A DNA stretch of 64,000 nucleotides from Maribacter huludaoensis (GTDB lineage Bacteria > Bacteroidota > Bacteroidia > Flavobacteriales > Flavobacteriaceae), in contig NZ_JARKMS010000001.1 in NCBI RefSeq assembly GCF_029350945.1, forward strand, positions 64,375-128,374, read 5' to 3'. Positions 47,201 to 55,641 of the stretch are shown one piece after another. Numbering within the stretch: the stretch's first letter is position 1; the number at the start of each line of letters is the position of its first letter. The position numbers were made by a program, and so were the translations under genes. The notes under the pieces are model-generated. The model saw only the letters and a list, made by a program, of their open reading frames with translations, was not told where the DNA came from and ran no database searches.

Positions 47201-47396
47201 CGGGTACTCCTGTTACCGCTGCAGAACGGCCACCACGAAACGGACCTATTAATCTATAATCTAAACTAGAATATAATTCTTCTGGGTAGGTCGGTACAGT
47301 ACTTTGTGATTTGTTTCTTCTTTGAGATAGTACCGATAACGGCAATAGCAAACATGCCAGCAAGAGTATGCCAGCATTGGTAAGGTGCTTTTTCAT
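44232..47396 (-). CDS. Secreted BNR/VPS10-like beta-propeller protein, copy 2
   Basis: The 1054-residue paralogue of the gene at 40934 has a signal peptide (LLLACLLLPLSVLSQ). The same run of Asp-box repeats follows, including VWKTLDGGRTWDNI, IYKSTDGGKNWKQVL, LWKSMDSGETWTEI and [14 protein letters not shown]. The C-terminal part again has a FlgD-like domain (VPGDYKVHLNVNGSNSS) and a helical tail. Tandem copies of over 1000 residues are a duplication. Shared blocks such as [20 protein letters not shown] and GSDDGLIHVSKD show common descent. The ligand is unknown. Confidence 0.88.
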   Translation of the reverse strand: MKKHLTNAGILLLACLLLPLSVLSQRRNKSQSTVPTYPEELYSSLDYRLIGPFRGGRSAAVTGVPGEPNLFYFGAAGGGVWKTLDGGRTWDNISDGYFGGSIGAVEVAKSDPNVIYVGGGEKTLRGNVSSGYGVWKTEDGGKTWATAGLEKSRHVPRLRVHPTDYNTVYAAVLGDIYKPTKDRGIYKSTDGGKNWKQVLFVNEQAGAVDLTFDPNNPRILYASTWHAQRTPYSLISGGDGSALWKSMDSGETWTEISKNDGFPTDTLGIIGVAVSPKNSEKVWAIVENKDKGGLYRSENGGKTWSLVNEERKIRQRAWYYTRVYADTQDEDVVYVLNVNYHKSTDGGKTFNTFNAPHGDHHDLWISPENSQRMIIGDDGGAQISYDGGETWSTYYNQPTAQFYRVTTDNSFPYRIYVAQQDNSTLRIEHRSDGRTIDDNNWEETAGGESAWIAVDPTNDDIVYGGSYDGFLTRVNHETGSVRGVNVWPDNPMGAGAEAMKYRFQWNFPILFSRHNPKKLYTFSNYVHVTENEGQSWEVISGDLTRNDPTKLGSSGGPITQDNTSVEYYCTIFTANESPLKEGLLWVGSDDGLIHVSKDAGATWENVTPPNMPEWNMINSIEPSNFDEGTCYVAATRYKLGDFQPYLYKTTDYGKTWSKITNGIPAEHFTRVLREDPKKEGLLYAGTETGMYVSFNDGVSWSSFQMNLPIVPITDLTIKDDNLIVATQGRSLWIIDDLTVLHQLDEAKKSASTVLFKPKDSYRTKGMAAKKPFKTSGQNLENGVITHFLLKNYSEKDTVQLTYTSMAGDTLALYKNHLKKDGLLSGVEAKKLEVKKGGNTFVWDTRGKGATKLEGMIFWWASFDGAKAVPGDYKVHLNVNGSNSSETFTILPDPRAESSVAEMQQQFDFITDINTTIENAHQSIKKIRDVTKQLNSFMEQYKDDARTKDLIEKAKVMKEKLGEVEKALYQTKNRSRQDPLNFPIKLTNKLGHLNSLVSIGDFPPTEQDIAVKNELTAKINKELQIFNEVISSELKEFNKEFNELNLNYLFIDDSK

Positions 47397-47669
47397 TTTG
47401 ATAGTTTGAAGTTAGTCTTCTCTAAAATTAAACAATTAGTTGAGTAAATGTTGATTTTAAGATTTTATTAGCATCTCTAGAACAGGATTATTATCAAAAT
47501 GAAAATTTACTAGGCATTTACAAATTCAATCTTCAAAAAGAAGGGTAACTATTCCTATTTAAATAATTAAGTATTTCCAGAAAGTAAAAAAAATCAGTTC
47601 TATAACATTAACAATAAAATATGCGAACAATTAAAGTATTCTTATATTTAGAGCAACAAACTAACAATT

Positions 47670-48974
47670 ATGAAATTTAAAACACTATTATTTTCGGCAT
47701 CGTTAATTGCCATTCTATTCAACGGATTGACAATGAATACGGTTAATGCCCAAACCAATGATTTTCTTTACGGAGACCAATTACCAGATGCACCAGAGCT
47801 AAGTGCCAGAGGGGAATATAAGGTAGGTGTAAAGACGGTAAAACTTGTTAACCCCAACCAAGTAGATATTTTAAACTCAAAAGAAGGTAACGACCCAACG
47901 TATGACAGACCAATTACGATTGAAGTTTGGTATCCTGCCAATGTAGGCGACGATGCCAAAACCGTTGTATATGATGAAGTCATGGGGACTAGGGGAGATT
48001 CGTTAAGACCTTTAACTCCATTTACCTTTAAGGGACGGGCATATAGAGATGCCACACCAAAGACCGGGAATAAGTTTCCTTTGGTTGTTGTTTCTCACGG
48101 TTATGTTGGCTCTAGATACTTAATGACCTATTTAACCGAAAACCTTGCATCTAAAGGGTATATCGTTGCCGCCATAGATCATACCGATTCTACTTTCAAA
48201 GACGCCAATGCATTTCAAAGCACATTATTGAATAGACCAAAGGATATTCGTTTTGTAATCAATGAAATGGAGAAAATGGGTGCAAAAGGCTCTAAGAATA
48301 ATTTAGAAGGTGTAGTAGATGCTGACAATACCGCAATTATAGGGTACTCTATGGGAGGCTACGGTGTATTAAATGTTGGCGGGGCCGGTTATAGCGCTGG
48401 TCTGTCACAATTCTTTACAGGAATGACCGGCGGCAGCACTGCAATCTCAGTACATACAGCCGGAAATGCTGCTTACGAAAAAATGACCGATGCCAGAATT
48501 AAGGCAATCGTAGCATTTGCACCATGGGGAATGGAACGTGGTGTTTGGGATGCCGAAGGATTAAAAGGATTAAAAACCCCTACTTTTTTTATTGCCGGCA
48601 GCCAAGATGATATCTCTGGTTATGAAAAGGGAATAAAAGCCATATACGAGGGCGCAGTAAATGCCGACCGTTATTTACTGACCTATATGAATGCAAGACA
48701 TAATGTAGCCCCTAACCCACCTCCAGCGGAGGCTTTGGCACCAGGTCTACATATAGATGAATATTACAGATACGCAGAGCCATCTTGGGATCAGCGCAAA
48801 ATGAATAATATCAACCAGCATTTTGTAACTGCCTTCATAGGTAAGCATTTAAAAAACAAAGACAACACCAAATTTTTGGACGTTCAGGAAGATTCCAACG
48901 AAAAAGACTGGACAGGTTTTAAACCTAGGTCATCTACCGGAATGGAGTTGTTACATGCACAACCTGCAAACTAA
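47670..48974 (+). CDS. Exported alpha/beta hydrolase, dienelactone hydrolase or PAF-acetylhydrolase-like
   Basis: The 434-residue protein has a signal peptide (ending NTVNAQ). The alpha/beta hydrolase core includes FPLVVVSHGYVGSRY (oxyanion region), GYIVAAIDHTDST, and the nucleophile elbow IIGYSMGGYG with Ser227. A later FFIAGSQDDISGYEKG likely holds the Asp, and YMNARHNVAPNPP the His. The family acts on esters; the layout resembles secreted platelet-activating factor acetylhydrolase-like or chlorophyllase-like enzymes. It stands alone, so no substrate can be inferred from neighbours. Confidence 0.85.
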   Translation: MKFKTLLFSASLIAILFNGLTMNTVNAQTNDFLYGDQLPDAPELSARGEYKVGVKTVKLVNPNQVDILNSKEGNDPTYDRPITIEVWYPANVGDDAKTVVYDEVMGTRGDSLRPLTPFTFKGRAYRDATPKTGNKFPLVVVSHGYVGSRYLMTYLTENLASKGYIVAAIDHTDSTFKDANAFQSTLLNRPKDIRFVINEMEKMGAKGSKNNLEGVVDADNTAIIGYSMGGYGVLNVGGAGYSAGLSQFFTGMTGGSTAISVHTAGNAAYEKMTDARIKAIVAFAPWGMERGVWDAEGLKGLKTPTFFIAGSQDDISGYEKGIKAIYEGAVNADRYLLTYMNARHNVAPNPPPAEALAPGLHIDEYYRYAEPSWDQRKMNNINQHFVTAFIGKHLKNKDNTKFLDVQEDSNEKDWTGFKPRSSTGMELLHAQPAN

Positions 48975-48975
48975 C

Positions 48976-49116
48976 CTAATTTCTCAATTTAGCTGCTTTA
49001 GGAACTTCTTCCTTTAGCAGCTTCATATATGTATTTTGATTGGAAATCAACTCTTTCAGTTTCCATACCAATAGAAATATGGCAACCGCGATCAATTGTG
49101 ATAAAATAAAAATCAT
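48976..49116 (-). CDS. Small membrane protein, 46 residues
   Basis: Minus-strand ATG at 49116 opens MIFILSQLIAVAIFLLVWKL, followed by KELISNQNTYMKLLKEEVPKAAKLRN and a stop at 48976. It has one membrane helix and a basic helical tail. It lies 69 bases downstream of the MATE gene in the same direction and is probably co-transcribed. The convergent hydrolase stop is one base away. I recognise no family. Confidence 0.6.
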   Translation of the reverse strand: MIFILSQLIAVAIFLLVWKLKELISNQNTYMKLLKEEVPKAAKLRN

Positions 49117-49185
49117 ATTCGTATTCTTTAGCGTTTCTAAAGCTACTTACGGAATATGTTTTGAAAGGTTTGATTTACCATTGAA

Positions 49186-50562
49186 TTAAACCAAATTCTT
49201 ATCAATTTCCTTATTCAAAAAATACCCTGTAACAATGGTTGCAAGTACATCTGCAATGGGGAAGGAGATCCAAACACCTAGTTCACCTAGAAAATTTGGT
49301 AGGATCAGTATTAACGGAATAAAGAAGAACCCTTGTCGGCATAAGGTCAATAATAGTGCCGGCACCGCTTTTCCTATGGCCTGAAAGTAAGCCGCACCAA
49401 TAAGCTGTAAGGCAATAATGGGAGTAGCGGCAAATACCCATCGCATGGCAGAAGGGGTATGCTCCAAAACAAAAGTATTGGTTGCCAATTCCAATTCGCT
49501 CATATTAGGCTTATGGCTCAAAAAGAGTCCGGCTATTTCAGCAGGAAAAATCATGAGTCCGGCGAAAACGATTGTTGCCAATATTGCCGCATATTTTATA
49601 GCGGTGTATATAGATTCTTTTACCCTATCGTACTTTTCAGCACCATAATTAAACCCTGCAATGGGCAAAAAACCTTGTGTGACACCGAATACCGGAAAAA
49701 GGGCGAACATTAACATTCTACCGATTATAGCATATACCGCTACCATTGCCTCACCTCCCAAATCAAAAAGAATGTTATTCATCAATAGATAAATTACGCT
49801 CACTACAGCCTGTCGAGAAAGGGTCACCATCCCAAGTGAGCTTATTTCCTTGATTAGTGAAAACTTGATGCGTAAATATTTTGGACTCAGTTTTAATTCT
49901 GAATTATGGGATAGAAAAAAATAAACGATGTAAAGGAAACATAGCAAGTAACTTATGGTGGTGGCCCAAGCGGCTCCTACCATACCGTAATCCATCACGT
50001 TAATAAGCAAATAATCCAAAATCAAATTTCCAATTGACGGAATTATCATGGCGATCATGGCAAATTTGGGTTTGCCCTCCGATCGAATCACATTATTACC
50101 CATCATATTAAGACCTAAGAAAGGGACACCATACAGCACAATAACATAATAGATTTTAGCCAACTCAAAAATAGAGCCCTTACCACCAAATGCAGGGATT
50201 AGAGTATCAACAAAAGTAAGCCCTACGGCAACCATTGTTGTGGTAATCAAAATGGTAAATGAAATTTGATTACCAAAAGTGCGTAATGCCTTCTCTTTAT
50301 CTTCGGCACCTAAGGCCCTTGAAATAATACTGGCACCGCCAATACCAATGGCCATACCTAAAGCACCTATAAAAAAAGAAATGGGTAAAACTACGTTTAT
50401 AGCTGCAATAGCAATAGATCCTATCCAATTACCAACGAAGATAGAATCTACTAGAACATTGAGTGACATTACCAAAATACCGATACTGGCAGGCAATGCT
50501 TGTTTTATAAGCAAACTAGATATTGATTCCGTTCCTAATTGTTCTGCGGAAACGTTTGCCAT
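49186..50562 (-). CDS. MATE-family efflux transporter
   Basis: The 458-residue protein has about 12 membrane segments in two similar halves. Family features include SLNVLVDSIFVGNWIG, GMAIGIGGASIISRALGAED and MFALFPVFGVTQGFLPIAGFNYGAEKYDR. MATE proteins export organic cations or drugs using Na+ or H+. It lies 49 bases downstream of the DUF3050 gene, behind hemH, so it may be part of that operon. A porphyrin or metabolite cargo is only speculation. Confidence 0.92.
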   Translation of the reverse strand: MANVSAEQLGTESISSLLIKQALPASIGILVMSLNVLVDSIFVGNWIGSIAIAAINVVLPISFFIGALGMAIGIGGASIISRALGAEDKEKALRTFGNQISFTILITTTMVAVGLTFVDTLIPAFGGKGSIFELAKIYYVIVLYGVPFLGLNMMGNNVIRSEGKPKFAMIAMIIPSIGNLILDYLLINVMDYGMVGAAWATTISYLLCFLYIVYFFLSHNSELKLSPKYLRIKFSLIKEISSLGMVTLSRQAVVSVIYLLMNNILFDLGGEAMVAVYAIIGRMLMFALFPVFGVTQGFLPIAGFNYGAEKYDRVKESIYTAIKYAAILATIVFAGLMIFPAEIAGLFLSHKPNMSELELATNTFVLEHTPSAMRWVFAATPIIALQLIGAAYFQAIGKAVPALLLTLCRQGFFFIPLILILPNFLGELGVWISFPIADVLATIVTGYFLNKEIDKNLV

Positions 50563-50611
50563 TGCATTGAGTTTTAACTTTTAATTTTTCATTCCTTGAG
50601 AAATAATATAA

Positions 50612-51385
50612 CTATACCACTATTGCTTGTTCCTTTACAATTGAATCTGCAATGAAATTCCATAAATTAATACGCTCTTTTAATGCAGTAACAGAACATT
50701 CCAATACCTCGTGCCATTTGGCTTCATTATCACCACACAATTCTTGGATCATTTTTAATGAAAGCGGACCGTGCTCATCCCCATCTAATTCTATATGTCT
50801 TTTTAGGTAGTATTGTAATTTAGGGTATGCATTAGCACCAGCCTGATCTACAATTTTCAAGAACATATCTGGTATTAAATCTTCCCTACCAAAAGTAAAT
50901 GCAGCTGCAATTTTATGTGGTTCCTGCGTTTGTATCGTTTTAAAGGTAAATGACAAAAATGATTGTACGGCATCATTTAAATTGGCATTACTAATTGTTG
51001 CTAAAACCGTATCAAGCGAATCAATTTTACTTAGGAAATCGGTTACTTTACTAGTATCCGCACCTACTTCTACCATAGCATCCAAGTACATTTCATAGTG
51101 ACTTTTTAATGCCCCCAATTCATTTACGTCTGTTTCTTCTTCTAAAACAATTTCATTAATAAACCGTGCGGTATTTGTATTCGTTACCGGTTTCCACGGT
51201 AACGTTGTACAGGTAAGATTAATTTGCAAAGCCTTTAAGAGCGACATAAAATCCCATACGGCATACACGTGGCTCTCCATAAATACTTTTATATCTTCAA
51301 CGGACTTCAATTTCCCATAAAGGGCATGATTTCTTAATTGTTCTCTTAACGGTTCTAGTATTAATTCTATTTCTTCAATTTTCAT
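50612..51385 (-). CDS. DUF3050 protein, heme oxygenase-like fold
   Basis: The 257-residue all-helical protein matches the DUF3050 family. ESHVYAVWDFMSLLKALQ (His39), NEIVLEEETDVN (Glu82-84), SHYEMYL (His96) and LKRHIELDGDEHGPLSLKM (His197, Asp203, His205) form two blocks of potential metal ligands, like the heme oxygenase-like diiron enzymes. The reaction is unknown. It starts 30 bases after the ferrochelatase stop on the same strand, so it is translated with heme-pathway mRNA. A role in heme or porphyrin metabolism is inferred from context only. Confidence 0.82.
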   Translation of the reverse strand: MKIEEIELILEPLREQLRNHALYGKLKSVEDIKVFMESHVYAVWDFMSLLKALQINLTCTTLPWKPVTNTNTARFINEIVLEEETDVNELGALKSHYEMYLDAMVEVGADTSKVTDFLSKIDSLDTVLATISNANLNDAVQSFLSFTFKTIQTQEPHKIAAAFTFGREDLIPDMFLKIVDQAGANAYPKLQYYLKRHIELDGDEHGPLSLKMIQELCGDNEAKWHEVLECSVTALKERINLWNFIADSIVKEQAIVV

Positions 51386-51415
51386 AGCAGTGATTTTGTT
51401 AGAATTTAGAGGACA

Positions 51416-52459
51416 CTAGGTACTTGGTACTACATCTAATTTATCAGTAGCTTGCCAATCGTTTACCCATTTGGCCATGACGCTCACCCAGGCATCATTA
51501 TCGTTCATACAAGGTATATGCTTGTAATCTTCACCACCAGCTTCCATAAATTGTTCTTTACCCTCCATAGCAATTTCTTCCAAGGTTTCTAAACAATCGC
51601 TCACGAAAGCGGGAGTAATAACAGCTAATTTCTTCTTGCCTTCTTTTGCCAATCGCTCAAACTCATAATCTGTATACGGCTTTAGCCAAGGGTCACCTGC
51701 CAAACGAGATTGAAATGACGAACTTACTTGTTCTTCTTTTAGACCCAAATAGGCTTTTACCATTTCTGTAGTGTCATATACTTGATGTCTGTAACAGGTA
51801 TTATGCGCTACAGAATTTACGTTACAACAAGTACCATCTATTTTGCAATGAAAACTGGTGGGATCGCTTTTACGAATATGACGTTCCGGTATACCATGGT
51901 ATGAAAATAAAATATGATCATAATCAAAACCTTCTAACCCGTCTTTTATACTTTCTGAAAGTGCTTTGATAAATTCAGGATGCTTATAAAAAGCAGGTAA
52001 CGTTGTAATCTTCATTCCAGGGAAAGAAGCTTTTTGCTCTTCTAACACCTTTACAACAACAGTTTCAAAACTAGACATTGCGTAATGTGGATATAAAGGC
52101 ACCAACAGCACATCATCAACTCCTTTATCTTTCAACTCTTGCATAGCTTTATTGATAGACATGCTACCGTAACGCATACCCAAAGCAACCGGCATATTGG
52201 TCTGTGTCTTCAATTTATTGGTAAAACGCTCAGAAATTACCACTAGTGGAGAACCTTCTTCCCACCAAATTTTAGCATAGGCTTCTGCAGATTTTTTAGG
52301 TCTGGTCTGCAAAATAATTCCTCTTACCAAAATTGTTCTTAGCCACTTTGGCGCATCTATGACACGCTCATCCATTAAAAATTCATCTAAATAAGGCTTA
52401 ACATCTTTTGGGGTAGGGCTATCAGGTGAACCCAAATTAACCAATAATACTCCTTTCAT
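51416..52459 (-). CDS. hemH: Ferrochelatase
   Basis: I choose the ATG at 52459 (MKGVLLVNLGSPDSPTP), the conserved family start; the upstream extension is not homologous. The 347-residue enzyme inserts iron into protoporphyrin IX. FSYHGIPERH carries the catalytic His188, and DCLETLEEI a conserved Glu. An insertion at residues 205-222 (FHCKIDGTCCNVNSVAHNTC) has four Cys: 205, 211, 212 and 222. That fits the [2Fe-2S]-binding internal segment known from some bacterial ferrochelatases. DUF3050 and MATE genes follow. Confidence 0.94.
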   Translation of the reverse strand: MKGVLLVNLGSPDSPTPKDVKPYLDEFLMDERVIDAPKWLRTILVRGIILQTRPKKSAEAYAKIWWEEGSPLVVISERFTNKLKTQTNMPVALGMRYGSMSINKAMQELKDKGVDDVLLVPLYPHYAMSSFETVVVKVLEEQKASFPGMKITTLPAFYKHPEFIKALSESIKDGLEGFDYDHILFSYHGIPERHIRKSDPTSFHCKIDGTCCNVNSVAHNTCYRHQVYDTTEMVKAYLGLKEEQVSSSFQSRLAGDPWLKPYTDYEFERLAKEGKKKLAVITPAFVSDCLETLEEIAMEGKEQFMEAGGEDYKHIPCMNDNDAWVSVMAKWVNDWQATDKLDVVPST

Positions 52460-52636
52460 AGCGCATGTGTTTGTTATTCGATTGCAAAAATAACACTTGC
52501 AAATCGATGATATTTTAATTTTTGACAATAGTTTTTCTATACTCTTATAAAGCAATCTAATAACTGGTCAAATAATTTTTAGTGCTATTTAATTTTAGTA
52601 AGTTGTAATTCATCAAAAACTATAACACATTTTATA

Positions 52637-53707
52637 ATGAATACTTTTTTTGATACCGTGCCAACAAAAGCACTTTACTTTTTTATAGCCTCTACTTTAG
52701 GTGTCTTAATTACCTATTGGGTCATTTCATTTATCATTAAAAAATTTGGTAAAGACCCTAAGTATTTAATACCGCACGGTACGTTTAAAAAGATAAGCAG
52801 CCCAATATTTTTAATTATAGTATCTATCTGGCTTAGATCACCTTCATTAAGAACATTATTACAATTAGAAGATTATACCTATTATTTTAAAAAGGCAAGT
52901 ACTATTCTCTTTATTCTATCACTTACTTGGTTGTCACTAAATCTTTTAAAAATTATAAAAACCATTATAGTTAGTAATTATGATGTTAATGTCGAGAATA
53001 ACTTAAGGGCTAGAAAAATATACACCCAGTTCAATATTCTTGAACGCATTTTTATTTTCATCATTATAATTTTTGCGGTTGGTGCAGTGCTCATGAGTTT
53101 TGAGAGTATTCGTGAATTGGGCGTCAGTATTTTTGCCTCTGCAGGTGTTGCCGGTATTATCATTGGGTTCTCTGCCCAAAAAATGATCGGTACTGTCCTA
53201 GCCGGTATTCAAATTGCCATAGCGCAACCTATTAAAATAGATGATGTGGTAATTGTAGAAGGTGAATGGGGGCGTATTGAGGAAATAACATTGACCTATG
53301 TGGTCGTAAAAATATGGGATAAACGAAGGTTGATCGTACCTACACCTTATTTTATTGAGAAACCGTTTCAAAACTGGACCAAAACCTCATCTGATATTTT
53401 AGGAACCGTTTTTCTTTATACCGATTATAATGTGCCATTTGATGCCCTCCGTAAAGAGCTGACCAGAATTTTGGAAGGCACAGAGCTTTGGGACAAAGAG
53501 GTCAATGTACTTCAAGTTACTGACAGCAAACAAAACAGTGTAGAGATAAGAGCGCTTATGAGCGCCAAAGATTCGCCCACCGCTTGGGATCTTCGTGTTC
53601 ATGTACGTGAAAAGTTAATTACATTTTTACAGAAAAATTATCCGGAAAGTATAGCCAAGAACAGGGTTTTGTTGGAAAAATCCTCGGATGAAAATAACAA
53701 TTCATAA
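52637..53707 (+). CDS. MscS-family mechanosensitive channel
   Basis: The 356-residue protein has about four membrane segments in the first 180 residues. The MscS pore helix and beta domain follow: VSIFASAGVAGIIIGFSAQKMIGTVLAGIQIAIAQPIKIDDVVIVEGEWGRIEEI. RLIVPTPYFIEKPFQNWT and the C-terminal cage region are present. Such channels release solutes on osmotic downshift. It is divergent from hemH and followed after nine bases by a DUF1460 amidase-like gene. Confidence 0.93.
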   Translation: MNTFFDTVPTKALYFFIASTLGVLITYWVISFIIKKFGKDPKYLIPHGTFKKISSPIFLIIVSIWLRSPSLRTLLQLEDYTYYFKKASTILFILSLTWLSLNLLKIIKTIIVSNYDVNVENNLRARKIYTQFNILERIFIFIIIIFAVGAVLMSFESIRELGVSIFASAGVAGIIIGFSAQKMIGTVLAGIQIAIAQPIKIDDVVIVEGEWGRIEEITLTYVVVKIWDKRRLIVPTPYFIEKPFQNWTKTSSDILGTVFLYTDYNVPFDALRKELTRILEGTELWDKEVNVLQVTDSKQNSVEIRALMSAKDSPTAWDLRVHVREKLITFLQKNYPESIAKNRVLLEKSSDENNNS

Positions 53708-53716
53708 TTTAGCGTA

Positions 53717-54556
53717 ATGAGACATTTAGTACTAATTCTTTCTTTTTTTGCTTACATATCCGTCCAAGCCCAACAAATCACATGCTCCCAAAAAGACAGA
53801 GCGGCTGTTGTGAGCAAATTAGTTGAAATAGACGGTATGTTTCAGGATGATATTGGCGCCACTATGGTCAGCGTTGGTAAAACATTTATGAAAACACCGT
53901 ATGTTGCCAAAACGTTGGAAATTGGTGACAAAGAAACCTTGGTCGTAAACCTACAAGGATTGGATTGTACCACTTTTGTGGAGAACGTGCTTGCTTTTTC
54001 CCTTCTGCTCCGTCAGCTAGAAATGTCCTTTGACGCTTATTTAAAAAATCTTGAAATTATACGATATAAAGATGGTTCTTTAAATGGTTATGCCTCTCGC
54101 CTCCATTATTTCTCCGAGTGGATTGCCAACAATGCCGAAAAAGGGCTTCTTAAAGATATTACCGGTGAAATTGGTGGCGCAGCAATCACTAAGGATATTA
54201 ATTTTATGAGCACGCACAGAGATTTGTATCCCTTCTTGGCAGATGATGTTAATTTCTCAAAAATCAAAGCATCCGAAAACTATTTGAATAGTCAGGCTAT
54301 TTGTGTGTTGCCACAAGATGATATTGCCGCCAACGAACACTTAATACAAACTGGTGATATTATTGCTTTAGCAACTTCCATCAATGGCTTGGACGTTACC
54401 CATACGGGTATCGCTACGCGCGAAAAAGATGGTAGAATTCACTTACTACATGCATCAACCGGGTCTATGGAGGTTGAAGTATCAAAAAAACCTTTAGCAG
54501 ATTACTTAAAAGGAATTAAAAGCAATACAGGTATTATGGTTGCAAGACCACTTTAA
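53717..54556 (+). CDS. DUF1460 N-acetylmuramoyl-L-alanine amidase-like secreted protein
   Basis: The 279-residue protein has a signal peptide (FFAYISVQAQ). An NlpC/P60-type cysteine hydrolase of the DUF1460 type follows, with LQGLDCTTFVENVLAF (likely nucleophile Cys) and a later GLDVTHTGIATREKDGRIHLLHASTGSMEVEV (candidate His). The family is associated with cell-wall peptide cleavage. It starts nine bases after the MscS gene. Its last four bases overlap the convergent AraC gene. Confidence 0.88.
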   Translation: MRHLVLILSFFAYISVQAQQITCSQKDRAAVVSKLVEIDGMFQDDIGATMVSVGKTFMKTPYVAKTLEIGDKETLVVNLQGLDCTTFVENVLAFSLLLRQLEMSFDAYLKNLEIIRYKDGSLNGYASRLHYFSEWIANNAEKGLLKDITGEIGGAAITKDINFMSTHRDLYPFLADDVNFSKIKASENYLNSQAICVLPQDDIAANEHLIQTGDIIALATSINGLDVTHTGIATREKDGRIHLLHASTGSMEVEVSKKPLADYLKGIKSNTGIMVARPL

Positions 54557-55449
54557 GCATTGCCCCCTGCCATAGCCAATAAATATTTTTTAGGTGTCGT
54601 GTTATACTTTTTCTTAAACGCCGCAATGAAATGACTTGAGGTACTATACCCCACTTTAAGCCCTATTTCATTGACATTATACTGACCGGTTTCTAATAAT
54701 CGCTTTGCAAAATCCATCTTGTGATCAAATAGAAAACTATATACAGAATCTCCATAAATCTGTTTAAATCCTTCTTTTAAGCGTTTTAGACTCAAGCCTA
54801 CTTCACTTGACAGTTCTGCCAATGTTGGTGGTTCGGCCATGTTGGCCAAAATAATTTCTTTGGCTTTCTTGATTTTCTTTACATTTTCCTCATCTGCCAA
54901 ATACGGGCACTGTTCAATATCTGCATTGGGGCTTCTATTAAAGTACAAGGCAATCAATTCATAAATCTTACCTTTTACATACAGCGCTTTTATAGACGGA
55001 TGTAAATTATAATTTACGATCTGACTCAAAATAACGGCTATCGATGGGGAAAATGGTTCTTGAGCATAATACTTTTTCTCAGTATTATCGGCACTTAAAA
55101 ATGGTATATAATCTGCTTCTGCAGTAAAAAGAGAGTGAAATTTTCGTAAGGTCATCACCACGGAAACCAATGATGATTTTGGATTTAGACTTAAATTCAA
55201 CGGTAGATCTAACTGCGTGTTATACAATAACAAAGAGTTCTCTTCCTTTACATCTAAACTATAATTTCCTTGATTAAAATTATAGGTGCCGTTACCCTTT
55301 AAACAGAAGTGAAATTGTATAAAACGTTTATTGATATCACGAGAATATTGAACTGCTATATCTTCATCATTTTGAAATTTAAGAACGTAAAATCCGTCCT
55401 CGATCATAACTTCGTCATATGACCCTTGAGCGTTACTTTTTAAATCCAT
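54553..55449 (-). CDS. AraC-family transcriptional regulator
   Basis: I choose the ATG at 55449; a TTG three codons upstream is in frame. The 298-residue protein has an N-terminal beta-rich sensing domain and a C-terminal AraC double helix-turn-helix, with LAELSSEVGLSLKRLKEGFKQIYGDSVYSFLFDHKM and VNEIGLKVGYSTSSHFIAAFKKKYNTTPKKYL. It is divergent from hemA, with 192 bases between the two start codons, so it probably regulates the heme operon or its own gene. The ligand is unknown; iron or heme is the obvious guess. Confidence 0.92.
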   Translation of the reverse strand: MDLKSNAQGSYDEVMIEDGFYVLKFQNDEDIAVQYSRDINKRFIQFHFCLKGNGTYNFNQGNYSLDVKEENSLLLYNTQLDLPLNLSLNPKSSLVSVVMTLRKFHSLFTAEADYIPFLSADNTEKKYYAQEPFSPSIAVILSQIVNYNLHPSIKALYVKGKIYELIALYFNRSPNADIEQCPYLADEENVKKIKKAKEIILANMAEPPTLAELSSEVGLSLKRLKEGFKQIYGDSVYSFLFDHKMDFAKRLLETGQYNVNEIGLKVGYSTSSHFIAAFKKKYNTTPKKYLLAMAGGNA

Positions 55450-55599
55450 TTTCCTCAATTAATTTTATATCTATTTAGAAAGCATCTAAATAAAATTATA
55501 GTTATTGACTGAAACCACCATAAAATTATGGCTAATAAACTGATAAATGTCATATTTTGCCCAAAAATTCGGCAGACGACATTAATTGTACCTCTAGCG

Positions 55600-55631
55600 T
55601 TGTTTTTATTGAAAGGATGCTCATATTTTTG
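55600..55631 (+). promoter_or_regulatory. Bacteroidota promoter of the heme operon
   Basis: TTG at 55600-55602 and TATTTTTG at 55624-55631 fit the -33 and -7 consensus (TTG, TAnnTTTG) with 21 bases between. Transcription would begin near 55636, only a few bases before the hemA ATG at 55642, so the message may be almost leaderless. Confidence 0.55.
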
Positions 55632-55641
55632 TATCCGCTTT

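Noticed and set aside
52460..52555. In-frame N-terminal extension of hemH
   Set aside because: The family starts at MKGVLLVNLGSP; the extension is Lys/Cys-rich and not homologous.
55528..55641. In-frame N-terminal extension of hemA
   Set aside because: It overlaps the best promoter match and has no family similarity, so the ATG at 55642 is used.
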